From: Pedobacter sp. UBA1951
GTDB lineage: Bacteria; Bacteroidota; Bacteroidia; Sphingobacteriales; Sphingobacteriaceae
Length of the DNA: 13,481 bases
Assembly: GCA_002336465.1 (NCBI GenBank)
Contig: DDEP01000062.1
Location: 1 to 13,481 of the forward strand
Direction: 5' to 3'
The position numbers and the translations under genes are program-made. The notes below the pieces were generated by a model. The model searched no databases, had not been told where the DNA came from, and saw only the letters and a list, made by a program, of their open reading frames with translations. Below are positions 6,929 to 13,481 of the stretch, one piece after another. Positions within the stretch are counted from its first letter, which is position 1. Each line of letters opens with the position of its first letter.

Positions 6929-6945
6929 CACGCGTCGGGTTTTTT
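6915..6945 (+). terminator. trp attenuator terminator
   Basis: AAACCCGACG (6915-6924) pairs perfectly over 10 bp with CGTCGGGTTT (6933-6942) around an 8-base loop, with six T's (6940-6945) and then ATTTT. It sits 45 bases before the trpE start and overlaps antiterminator segment 3. Confidence 0.92.
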
Positions 6946-6989
6946 ATTTTACAAGATTTTTTAAAATGATTAATGCGGGAAAGCATACC

Positions 6990-8393
6990 ATGAAGAAAAT
7001 AAAGATACATACCTATCAAAAGAAAGGATTAGCCGATACGGTAACTCCCGTGAGCATTTACTTAAGGCTCAGAGATGCTTATCCAAATACCATTCTGCTA
7101 GAAAGCTCAGACTATCATAGTCGTGAAAACTCTACCAGCTATATCTGTGCACAGCCTGTTGCGGGCATTGTATTAGATCAAGATACCTTAACCACTAATT
7201 TGCCCGGGGGCGAAAAACAATCGAAAACCACATTTGATCTAACGGTAGAATTAGCTGAATTTAAAAACAGGTTTGAAACGAGCAATCCAGTTCAAGGTAA
7301 GCATATTTCAAGTGGTTTGTTCGGGTACTTTACGTGGAACACAGTTCAGTATTTTGAAGATATTAAATTTAGTGCGGTTACACCAAAAGCAGATCAGATT
7401 CCTACCTTACAATATCATGTTTACCGCTATATTATTGCCATAGACCATTTTAAGAATGAGATTACGCTTTTTAAAAATGTTTTTGATGGTGATGAAGATG
7501 ACGATATCTCAAAATTAGAATATCTTATTCAGAATAAGAATTTCCCCGAATATCATTTTAAGATCAAAGGAGAGGAGCAATCTAACCTGAGCGATCATGA
7601 TTTTAAAGAAATGGTTTTGCAGATGAAAAAGCATATTTATCGGGGAGATGTATTTCAGATTGTTCCTTCAAGAGCATTTAATCAAGGCTTTTTAGGCGAT
7701 GAATTTAATGTGTACCGAGCGCTGCGTTCAATCAATCCCTCGCCTTATCTGTTTTATTTCGATTACGGCAGTTTTAAACTGTTTGGCTCATCGCCCGAAG
7801 CACAAATTACCATTAAACAAGATGTAGCCAGTATTTATCCCATCGCCGGAACATTTAAAAGAACAGGGAATGCGGCTGAAGATGCTGCCTTGGCAAAAAA
7901 ATTGGAGGAAGATCCGAAGGAAAGTGCAGAACACGTGATGTTGGTAGATCTGGCAAGAAATGATCTGAGCCGCCATTGCAAAAATGTAGAGGTAAAATCT
8001 TTTAAAGAAGTACAGTATTACTCGCACCTTATACACTTGGTGTCAAAAGTAAGCGGCGACTTGCATTTGAATACAACGGCGTTTGACGTGGTGGCAGATA
8101 CCTATCCGGCAGGCACTTTAAGCGGAGCACCAAAATATAAAGCCATGCAATTACTGGATCAATATGAAGGTTTAGGGCGTAATTTTTATGCCGGTGCAAT
8201 TGGCTACATGGGCTTTAACAATGATTTTAATCACGCAATTATGATCAGAACCTTTATGAGTAAAAATAATACGCTGTATTACAGAGCAGGAGCAGGTATT
8301 GTAGCAGATTCTGATGAAGAGTCTGAACTGAACGAAGTGAACAACAAAATTGCAGCATTGCGCAAAGCCATTGAAATGGCTGCGCATATTTAG
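6990..8393 (+). CDS. trpE: anthranilate synthase component I
   Basis: A 467-residue cytoplasmic enzyme converting chorismate, with ammonia supplied by TrpG, to anthranilate, the first step of tryptophan synthesis. The chorismate-binding domain shows GSSPEAQ (266-272), PIAGTFKRTG (284-293), the helix DPKESAEHVMLVDLARNDL (308-326) and DTYPAGTLSGAPK (370-382). The N-terminal domain contains ILLESS (35-40), the LLES segment that in TrpE proteins forms the tryptophan feedback site. This and the neighbouring trpC and Trp-rich leader favour TrpE over PabB. The start at 6990 (MKKIKIHTYQKK) fits the family's usual N-terminus and has a weak GGGAAAG ahead of it; an ATG at 6966 would add MINAGKHT. Length is normal. 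Expression should be controlled by the upstream attenuator. trpG follows after 10 bases. Confidence 0.95.
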   Translation: MKKIKIHTYQKKGLADTVTPVSIYLRLRDAYPNTILLESSDYHSRENSTSYICAQPVAGIVLDQDTLTTNLPGGEKQSKTTFDLTVELAEFKNRFETSNPVQGKHISSGLFGYFTWNTVQYFEDIKFSAVTPKADQIPTLQYHVYRYIIAIDHFKNEITLFKNVFDGDEDDDISKLEYLIQNKNFPEYHFKIKGEEQSNLSDHDFKEMVLQMKKHIYRGDVFQIVPSRAFNQGFLGDEFNVYRALRSINPSPYLFYFDYGSFKLFGSSPEAQITIKQDVASIYPIAGTFKRTGNAAEDAALAKKLEEDPKESAEHVMLVDLARNDLSRHCKNVEVKSFKEVQYYSHLIHLVSKVSGDLHLNTTAFDVVADTYPAGTLSGAPKYKAMQLLDQYEGLGRNFYAGAIGYMGFNNDFNHAIMIRTFMSKNNTLYYRAGAGIVADSDEESELNEVNNKIAALRKAIEMAAHI

Positions 8394-8403
8394 AAATAAA
8401 CAA

Positions 8404-9015
8404 ATGAAAAATAACAATATAGATTCTTCTTTGGATACTGGGAAGGCTAAAACCGTACTGGTTATTGATAATTACGATAGCTTTACTTACAATCTGGTGC
8501 ATTTGATCAATGAGCTAGGGTTTGAAGCCGAAGTATGGAGAAATGATAAATTCAATATAGAAGATGTAGATGCTTACCATAAGATCCTGTTATCGCCCGG
8601 GCCGGGCATACCAGAGGAGGCAGGCTTACTATTGGATGTAATCAGAACTTATGCGCCTAATAAAAGTATTTTGGGTGTTTGCTTAGGGCAGCAGGCCATA
8701 GCAGAAGTGTTTGGCGGAAAACTACTGAACTTAGGCCGCCCTATGCATGGCGTTGCCACTCGTATTAAAGTTATTGATACAGAGGAGCTTATTTTTAGAG
8801 GCTGCGAGCAACCGCTCGAAGTAGGCCGTTACCATAGTTGGGTGGCAGATACCCAAGGATTTCCTGCTTGTTTGCAAATAACGGCTATAGATGCCGATGG
8901 ACAGATCATGGCATTGAAACATAAAGATTATGATGTAAGGGGAGTGCAATTTCACCCCGAAAGTGTGCTTACACCACAAGGAAAGCAAATGATGGAGAAT
9001 TGGTTGAAAGTTTAA
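8404..9015 (+). CDS. trpG: anthranilate synthase component II, glutamine amidotransferase
   Basis: A 203-residue class I glutamine amidotransferase that hydrolyses glutamine and passes ammonia to TrpE. The catalytic triad is visible: C93 in GVCLGQQ (91-97), H184 and E186 in VQFHPES (181-187). The oxyanion strand is LLSPGPGIP (62-70), and the domain opens VLVIDNYDSFTYN (18-30). Compared with typical TrpG or PabA, which begin almost directly at this strand, there are about 16 extra polar residues at the N-terminus; there is no ATG closer to the domain, so the ATG at 8404 is used. The frame stays open back to an ATG at 8350 inside trpE, but that start would overlap trpE by 44 bases and is unlikely. 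It lies 10 bases behind trpE, so the two are surely co-transcribed. It may also serve folate synthesis (PabA role), which cannot be excluded here. Confidence 0.93.
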   Translation: MKNNNIDSSLDTGKAKTVLVIDNYDSFTYNLVHLINELGFEAEVWRNDKFNIEDVDAYHKILLSPGPGIPEEAGLLLDVIRTYAPNKSILGVCLGQQAIAEVFGGKLLNLGRPMHGVATRIKVIDTEELIFRGCEQPLEVGRYHSWVADTQGFPACLQITAIDADGQIMALKHKDYDVRGVQFHPESVLTPQGKQMMENWLKV

Positions 9016-9044
9016 AATAGGGGAGACTGGGAAGACCGAAAACG

Positions 9045-9099
9045 GATCAACGACCAACGAAGAATGACTAATGATCAATTCAACCACTCAATGACCAAC
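9045..9099 (+). repeat. degenerate 7-base tandem repeat between trpG and trpC
   Basis: Successive heptamers read GATCAAC, GACCAAC, GAAGAAT, GACTAAT, GATCAAT, a 13-base disturbed stretch, then GACCAAC, giving a consensus near GAYYAAY. The array fills most of the 91-base gap where trpD would be expected. Confidence 0.7.
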
Positions 9100-9106
9100 G
9101 AAAAAA

Positions 9107-9904
9107 ATGAATATACTCGATAAAATTGTTCAACGAAAAAAAGAAGAAGTTGCCTTGGCAAAACAACAGGTAAGTATTGCTACCTTAGAAAATACACCTG
9201 CTTTTAGTCAGGCTCCTTATGTGTTCGCTGATTTTTTGTTAGATCCTGATAGAAGCGGAATTATAGCTGAATTTAAACGTAAATCGCCTTCAAAAGGCCT
9301 GATCAATGGCGATGTGAGCGTAGAAGAAGTGACTAAGCAGTACAATGAGGCAGGAGCTTCTGCTTTATCTGTTTTAACGGACCGCGATTTTTTTGGCGGA
9401 AGTGCCGAAGATTTGAAAGCTGCGAAAAGTTTAAATCATATACCCGTTTTGCGCAAAGACTTTATCGTAGATGAATATCAGCTATTGGAAGCTAAGGCTT
9501 GGGGAGCAGATATTATTTTGCTTATCGCTGCTATTTTAAGCCCTCAACAAATTGCAGCTTACGGAACCTTGGCACAAAGTTTAGGTTTAAATGTGCTGCT
9601 CGAGGTGCATAATGCTGAAGAACTGGAGAGAAGCCTTTGTCCATATGTAAATGCAATAGGTGTTAACAATCGCAATCTCACTAATTTTACGGTTGATATT
9701 CGTACATCTTTTGATTTGGCAGAAAAAATCCCAAATGATTTTCTTAAGATTTCAGAAAGCGCTATTAGCAATCCTCAAACCATAAAAGAATTAAAAGAAG
9801 TAGGCTTTCAGGGTTTTTTGATCGGAGAGAACTTTATGAAGTCTCAAAACCCGGGAGAGGCTATGAAAGAATTTGTAGCGCATTGTAATGCGCTACAAAG
9901 TTAA
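9107..9904 (+). CDS. trpC: indole-3-glycerol phosphate synthase
   Basis: A 265-residue cytoplasmic TIM-barrel enzyme that closes the indole ring, converting CdRP to indole-3-glycerol phosphate with loss of CO2 and water. The conserved catalytic positions are present: E55 and K57 in IIAEFKRKSPS (52-62), K117 in LRKDFI (115-120), E166 in LLEVH (164-168), the GVNNRNL strand (185-191), E217 and S218 in ISESAI (215-220), and the phosphate-binding GFLIGENFM (236-244). Length is usual for a single-function TrpC; there is no fused TrpF domain. It follows trpG after 91 bases of repetitive spacer, where trpD would be expected in a full operon. Its last codons encode a perfect hairpin (9872-9899), and its TAA overlaps the stop codon of the convergent gene. 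Confidence 0.95.
   Translation: MNILDKIVQRKKEEVALAKQQVSIATLENTPAFSQAPYVFADFLLDPDRSGIIAEFKRKSPSKGLINGDVSVEEVTKQYNEAGASALSVLTDRDFFGGSAEDLKAAKSLNHIPVLRKDFIVDEYQLLEAKAWGADIILLIAAILSPQQIAAYGTLAQSLGLNVLLEVHNAEELERSLCPYVNAIGVNNRNLTNFTVDIRTSFDLAEKIPNDFLKISESAISNPQTIKELKEVGFQGFLIGENFMKSQNPGEAMKEFVAHCNALQS
9872..9899 (-). terminator. hairpin inside the trpC 3' end, likely terminator of the convergent oxidoreductase operon
   Basis: TTTGTAGCGCAT (9872-9883) and ATGCGCTACAAA (9888-9899) are perfect 12-bp arms around TGTA. On the minus strand the hairpin starts one base behind the stop codon of the small subunit gene and is followed by TTCTTTC, a weak U-tract. On the plus strand it is coding for the end of TrpC and has no U-tract. 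Confidence 0.55.
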
Positions 9905-10560
9905 GAGTCGAATTTTACGCACTCTTTCAGTTCTTTTTCGCTATAAGATAAGCCGTATTGTTTAAGAACATCGTCAGGTACGCCATTCCATTGGTTTGGC
10001 GTGTTGCCTGCATAGCCAATGTCGCCTACTCCAATTTCTGAAGTGTAAAATCCAGAAGCGGTCAAGTTGCGCATGCGGTTAAAAAAGGCCACACCTTGGC
10101 TCATTTCGGGTTTTGCTTTATTAGGGTAAGCAATCAGGTCAACCATTTCAATCTGTTGTTTACCATCACATTCCCTAAAAGCCTTACCATACCTGCTTAA
10201 GCACTGCATATCGAGCCAGCGTAAGCCGCCACGCATAGGCACTTGGTGCGAAGGCATATCTTTTACAATAAACTCTATAAAATCAGGAACTTTAGCATCC
10301 GTAGCACTACCACTTACCTCATCTTTGGGGATAATGATATCCACCAAAATGGTAATTGTAGCCATTTCCTCTTTGGTAAAGAACTTATCCTGTGCTAAAA
10401 GCTGCTTTTCACGCTCCAATTCCTCTTTAGCCCTGTCGTAGGTAAACTCAGGATCTTTGGTGTTCGCATCCTTTTTCTCTGGAGATTTACAACCTTCGGC
10501 AATTACACCTGCCGATATGGCTCCAATACCTAATATTCTTAGTGATTCACGTCTGTTCAT
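9901..10560 (-). CDS. gluconate 2-dehydrogenase subunit 3 family protein, Tat-exported small subunit
   Basis: A 219-residue protein of the gluconate 2-dehydrogenase subunit 3 family. It opens with a twin-arginine-like signal (MNRRESLRILGIGAISAGVIA; R3, R4), followed by C24 in a poor lipobox context (IAEGC), so lipoprotein attachment is possible but uncertain. The next part (about 40-60) is a charged, probably coiled helix. Family features are FFTKEEMATITILVDIIIPKDEVSGSATDAKVPDFIEFIV (60-99), GLRWLD (112-117) and the C-terminal GDIGYAGNTPNQWNGVPDDVL. In characterised enzymes of this type the small subunit carries the Tat signal and brings the folded FAD subunit to the periplasm; here too the large subunit has no signal of its own. 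It begins 4 bases behind the large-subunit stop, so the genes are co-transcribed. Its stop overlaps that of trpC on the other strand. Confidence 0.88.
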   Translation of the reverse strand: MNRRESLRILGIGAISAGVIAEGCKSPEKKDANTKDPEFTYDRAKEELEREKQLLAQDKFFTKEEMATITILVDIIIPKDEVSGSATDAKVPDFIEFIVKDMPSHQVPMRGGLRWLDMQCLSRYGKAFRECDGKQQIEMVDLIAYPNKAKPEMSQGVAFFNRMRNLTASGFYTSEIGVGDIGYAGNTPNQWNGVPDDVLKQYGLSYSEKELKECVKFDS

Positions 10561-10564
10561 AGGT

Positions 10565-12298
10565 TTACAAGTTTTGTTTTTTCATTTCAGAAACAATGTA
10601 TTCGCTGGCACGCATGGCTAAAGCTAAGATGGTCCAAGTAATGTTCTTATCAGCCTGCGAAGTAAATGCTGCGCCATCCATTACAAATAAGTTCTTGCAA
10701 TCGTGCGCTTGGTTATATTTGTTCAAGGCAGATGTTTTAGGGTCGTTACCCATACGGGCGGTTCCTGCCTCATGGATAATTTTTCCCGGCGATTCTAAAC
10801 CGTAGTTATTTTCTTTGTTATAATCGCCGCCCCAAGTAACAATGGCGCCCATATTGTGCATCATCTCATCAAAAGTCTCTTTCATATGCTTGGCTTGTAA
10901 GATCTCATGCTCGCTCCATTTTACGTTGAACTTTAATACAGGTATACCATATTTATCAACTACGCTAGGATCTATCTCACAGCGGTTATCATACAATGGA
11001 ATTGCCTCTCCACGCCCTGCCATACCTACGCTTGCACCATAAAAAAAGCGATAATCTTCTTTTAATGATTTGCCATACCCTCCGGCCTCTTTCTGCGTGC
11101 CACGAACAGCAAACTTGCCGTTCATTCCTTCAATACCGCCTCCAAAGCCGTAGGCTGGTTGTCCCATGCCTCCCCAATATTCGATATGATAACCACGAGG
11201 GAAATCTAATTTTTTGTTATCTAGCCACCATGGAGAGTAAATGTGCATACCTCCAACCCCATCTTCATTATACCGTTTACGATCAAAAAGCTGCGGCAAT
11301 ACGCCACCCATACTTGCACCGGTTGAGTCATGAAGATAACGGCCAACCACATCGCTGCTGTTTGCAAGTCCGTTAGGGTGTCTTTTCGATTTAGAATTCA
11401 GTAAAAGGCGAGAACTTTCGCAGGCACTGGCAGCTAAAATTACGGTACGGCCTGTAACTTGGTACTCCATCATATCATCTTTGTTGATGTATGATACACC
11501 TGTAGCCAGCCCTTCATTGTTGGTAAGGACCTCACGTACCATGGCATTTGCCACAATGTCAATATTGCCCGTAGCTAAAGCAGGATAGATCAATACGTTT
11601 GTTGAAGAGAAATCTGCCTTTGCCATGCTACAGTTACGGTTGCACTGTCCGCAAAAAAAGCACACACCTCTATCATCATTTATTTTCTGTGTTAAAATGG
11701 ATAACCTCGATGGAATTACTTTTACGCCAGAAACCGCAGCACCTTTTTTAATGAAAAGCTCATGCAAACGAGGCTTTGGCGGAGGTAGAAAAAAACCATC
11801 GGGATGGTCTTCTAAACCTTCGTTCGTGCCAAAGATACCGATGAGTTTATCCACTCTATCATAAAATGGTTTAATATCTTCATAACCTATAGGCCAGTTT
11901 TCTCCTAGCCCGTCAATATCCTTCCGCTTAAAGTCTTTAGGGCCAAAGCGCAATGATATACGTCCCCAGTGATTGGTACGTCCGCCCAACATACGTGCAC
12001 GCCACCAGTCCCATTCGGTTCCGGGCGCTTTGGTATAAGGTTCGCCTTCAACATCCCAGCCGTAATAACAGGCATCAAAATCGCCAAAAGGCCTAAATTT
12101 TGTACTGGCTCCACGTCGTGGAGATTCCCAAGGGTTTTTTAATTGCGTAATATTTTTCTGAGGATCGTACATGGCTCCGGCCTCAAGTAAGCATACTTTT
12201 AGGCCTGCTTTGGCAAGGGTATATGCAGCCATACCACCGCCTGCACCAGATCCTACGATCACTGCATCATATTTTTTGCTTTGCTTTTTAATTTCCAT
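10565..12298 (-). CDS. GMC oxidoreductase, gluconate 2-dehydrogenase-type large FAD subunit
   Basis: A 577-residue flavoprotein expected to oxidise an alcohol group of a sugar, polyol or aldonate in the periplasm. The FAD-binding fold is at the N-terminus: VIVGSGAGGGMAA (13-25) and LLEAG (37-41). GGRTNHWG (105-112) and the C-terminal block IIHEAGTARMG (507-517) with DKNITWTILAL (550-560) give the GMC catalytic residues H509 and N552. C213, C216, C219 and C223 form a C-x2-C-x2-C-x3-C motif; related FAD glucose dehydrogenases carry an iron-sulphur cluster in this region, so electron transfer through such a cluster is likely. No signal peptide is seen, consistent with export together with the Tat-signal-bearing small subunit. 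No cytochrome c subunit lies next to it, so its electron acceptor is elsewhere. The true substrate is not shown by the sequence. Confidence 0.9.
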   Translation of the reverse strand: MEIKKQSKKYDAVIVGSGAGGGMAAYTLAKAGLKVCLLEAGAMYDPQKNITQLKNPWESPRRGASTKFRPFGDFDACYYGWDVEGEPYTKAPGTEWDWWRARMLGGRTNHWGRISLRFGPKDFKRKDIDGLGENWPIGYEDIKPFYDRVDKLIGIFGTNEGLEDHPDGFFLPPPKPRLHELFIKKGAAVSGVKVIPSRLSILTQKINDDRGVCFFCGQCNRNCSMAKADFSSTNVLIYPALATGNIDIVANAMVREVLTNNEGLATGVSYINKDDMMEYQVTGRTVILAASACESSRLLLNSKSKRHPNGLANSSDVVGRYLHDSTGASMGGVLPQLFDRKRYNEDGVGGMHIYSPWWLDNKKLDFPRGYHIEYWGGMGQPAYGFGGGIEGMNGKFAVRGTQKEAGGYGKSLKEDYRFFYGASVGMAGRGEAIPLYDNRCEIDPSVVDKYGIPVLKFNVKWSEHEILQAKHMKETFDEMMHNMGAIVTWGGDYNKENNYGLESPGKIIHEAGTARMGNDPKTSALNKYNQAHDCKNLFVMDGAAFTSQADKNITWTILALAMRASEYIVSEMKKQNL

Positions 12299-12327
12299 TA
12301 GGGTTATAGGTAATTTATTTGGTTGAT

Positions 12328-12358
12328 TTAAGGTAGAATTTTTTTGTCGATATGCAAA
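12328..12358 (-). promoter_or_regulatory. candidate promoter of the oxidoreductase operon
   Basis: On the minus strand TTTG (12358-12355) is followed after 19 bases by TACCTTAA (12335-12328), an approximate match to TAnnTTTG. It would give a leader of about 20-25 bases before the ATG at 12298. Confidence 0.4.
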
Positions 12359-12464
12359 AAGGTATTTATTAACAGCTTTATTCAGAGTTTATTGCAGTTG
12401 AGGTACGGTGCGCGATTAGGGGTGTTGAGCTGTAACGTAAATAATTTGTAAGGAGTTGCAAACC

Positions 12465-12480
12465 ACAGATGCAAATCTGT
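12465..12480. repeat. inverted repeat next to the hflX promoter
   Basis: ACAGAT-GCAA-ATCTGT is a perfect 6-bp dyad with a 4-base centre. Its right arm overlaps the presumed -33 element of hflX (12479-12482). It could be an operator, or chance. Confidence 0.35.
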
Positions 12481-12508
12481 TGAAAAGGGTATGGATTTTG
12501 TATCTTTG
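12479..12508 (+). promoter_or_regulatory. hflX promoter
   Basis: TATCTTTG (12501-12508) is an exact TAnnTTTG match. GTTG (12479-12482), one base off TTTG, lies 18 bases upstream, the same spacing as in the trp promoter. The ATG of hflX follows 9 bases after the -7 element. Confidence 0.65.
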
Positions 12509-12517
12509 TGAAATTAG

Positions 12518-13481
12518 ATGGCAGGAAAACAGAAATTTTATGATACCGCTCCTAAAAAAGAACGGGTGGTTTTGGTTGGTGTGGCATTACCCGGTGAGCG
12601 TGCCGAACAAACAAAAGAATATTTAGAGGAATTGGATTTTTTGGTTCAGACCGCAGGTGGTTTGGTAGAAAAAACTTTTGTTCAGAGGATGCAGCGACCA
12701 GACCGAGCTACTTTTGTGGGAACTGGAAAACTGGAAGAAATACAAGCCTATGTAAAGGCAGAAGAGATAGATATTGTAGTTTTTGATGATGAGCTTTCGC
12801 CCTCTCAATTGCGTAACATTGAACGCGAACTACAGGTTAAGATATTAGACAGGAGTAACCTGATACTGGATATTTTTGCGGGAAGAGCCCAAACGGCCCA
12901 AGCGAAAACGCAGGTTGAACTGGCTCAATTGCAATATTTACTACCACGTTTAACCCGTATGTGGACCCACCTTGAGCGCCAAAAGGGTGGTATAGGGATG
13001 CGTGGTCCCGGTGAAAGCCAGATTGAGAGCGATAGGAGGATGATCTTAGAGAAGATTACCCTGCTCAAAGACCGACTTAAACTCATAGACAGGCAAAATG
13101 AAACCCAACGTAAAAACAGGGGACAATTGATCAGAGTGGCCTTGGTGGGTTATACCAACGTAGGTAAATCTACCATTATGAACATGCTTTCGAAATCTGA
13201 GGTATTTGCCGAGAATAAATTGTTTGCCACACTGGATACCACCACCCGTAAAGTGGTTTTTGACAATACGCCGTTCCTGCTGAGCGATACCGTAGGATTC
13301 ATCAGGAAGCTGCCGCACCATCTCGTGGAAAGTTTTAAAAGCACTTTAGATGAAGTGCGAGAGGCCGATATACTACTGCATGTAGTAGATATTTCTCATC
13401 CTAATTATGAAGATCAACTGGCGGTGGTAAATAAAACTTTGCAAGAGTTGAAAGCGTATGACAAACCCACCATCACTATTT
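12518..13481 (+). CDS. hflX: GTPase HflX, 3' end outside the window
   Basis: The first 321 codons of HflX, a GTPase that binds the large ribosomal subunit and splits stalled ribosomes under stress. The HflX N-terminal domain includes VLVGVALPG (18-26), FVGTGKLEEI (66-75), VVFDDELSPSQLRNIE (87-102) and ILDRSNLILDIFAGRA (109-124). Then come the coiled linker with LLPRLTRMWTHLERQKGGIG (141-160) and RGPGESQIE (162-170). The G domain shows G1 GYTNVGKST (211-219), the G2 region TLDTTTR (238-244) and G3 DTVGFI (257-262). The G4 motif (NKxD type) and the rest lie beyond the right edge. The start at 12518 (MAGKQKFYDTAPKKERVVLVG) follows the only good promoter. No stop or frameshift is seen. It is divergent from the oxidoreductase operon, with 219 bases between. 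Confidence 0.95.
   Translation, partial: MAGKQKFYDTAPKKERVVLVGVALPGERAEQTKEYLEELDFLVQTAGGLVEKTFVQRMQRPDRATFVGTGKLEEIQAYVKAEEIDIVVFDDELSPSQLRNIERELQVKILDRSNLILDIFAGRAQTAQAKTQVELAQLQYLLPRLTRMWTHLERQKGGIGMRGPGESQIESDRRMILEKITLLKDRLKLIDRQNETQRKNRGQLIRVALVGYTNVGKSTIMNMLSKSEVFAENKLFATLDTTTRKVVFDNTPFLLSDTVGFIRKLPHHLVESFKSTLDEVREADILLHVVDISHPNYEDQLAVVNKTLQELKAYDKPTITI

Larger units (their letters stand above)
12299..12517. other. divergent intergenic region
   Basis: The gap between the GMC oxidoreductase and hflX holds a candidate promoter for each direction and the small inverted repeat at 12465-12480. No further open frame or RNA fold was seen in it. Confidence 0.5.

Noticed and set aside
8350..8403. 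Upstream ATG at 8350 for trpG
   Set aside because: It would overlap the end of trpE by 44 bases; the ATG at 8404, 10 bases behind trpE, is the natural start.
8731..9087. Minus-strand open frame of 118 codons across trpG
   Set aside because: It is antisense to a well-supported gene, has no family resemblance and no promoter.
10996..11376. Plus-strand open frame of 126 codons inside the GMC oxidoreductase
   Set aside because: It is antisense to conserved coding sequence and shows no recognisable protein features.
1..13481. CRISPR arrays, insertion sequences, prophage or toxin-antitoxin genes
   Set aside because: No regularly spaced direct repeats with unique spacers, transposase, integrase or matching small gene pairs were seen.

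Overview
The window looks like a Bacteroidetes chromosome, most likely Sphingobacteriaceae (Pedobacter-like). The evidence is the moderately AT-rich base composition, repeated matches to the Bacteroidetes promoter consensus (TTTG, about 18 bases, TAnnTTTG), few Shine-Dalgarno sites, and the protein families present. The assignment to family is an inference from gene style; no search was run. The genes look like ordinary chromosomal genes, and no insertion sequence, phage gene or CRISPR array was seen.

Layout: (1) 1-273 (+) holds two tandem tRNA-like genes with long variable arms, the first cut by the window edge, followed by a terminator at 305-334. (2) 384-4722 (-) is a two-gene amidohydrolase operon. 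The 1013-residue protein carries one degenerate and one catalytic-looking amidohydrolase module, and the 434-residue protein is a further degenerate module; the two genes overlap by 8 bases. (3) 4830-6101 (-) is an MFS transporter. (4) 6276-6725 (+) is a small four-helix membrane protein of the Bacteroidetes 'cytochrome B' type. (5) 6766-9904 (+) is a tryptophan operon fragment, trpL-trpE-trpG-trpC. A promoter, a 25-codon leader peptide with Trp-Gln-Trp, competing RNA stems and an intrinsic terminator form a classical attenuator. trpD is not between trpG and trpC, and trpF, trpB and trpA are also not here. (6) 9901-12298 (-) is a GMC oxidoreductase with its Tat-exported small subunit (gluconate 2-dehydrogenase type), convergent with trpC so that the stop codons overlap. 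(7) 12518-13481 (+) is hflX, cut by the right edge.

How the genes work together: TrpE and TrpG form anthranilate synthase and TrpC acts two steps later, with charged tRNA-Trp level sensed through the leader peptide. The oxidoreductase pair probably oxidises a sugar or polyol in the periplasm and needs an electron acceptor encoded elsewhere. The two amidohydrolases carry signal peptides, are translationally coupled, and probably work together outside the cytoplasm.

The observations most worth following are the tRNA-like pair (class II shape, but anticodon GUC and the full set of aspartate identity bases), the complete trp attenuator with an almost leaderless leader peptide, the array of amidohydrolase modules in which only one keeps its metal ligands, and the hairpin encoded inside the end of trpC that sits directly behind the opposing gene.
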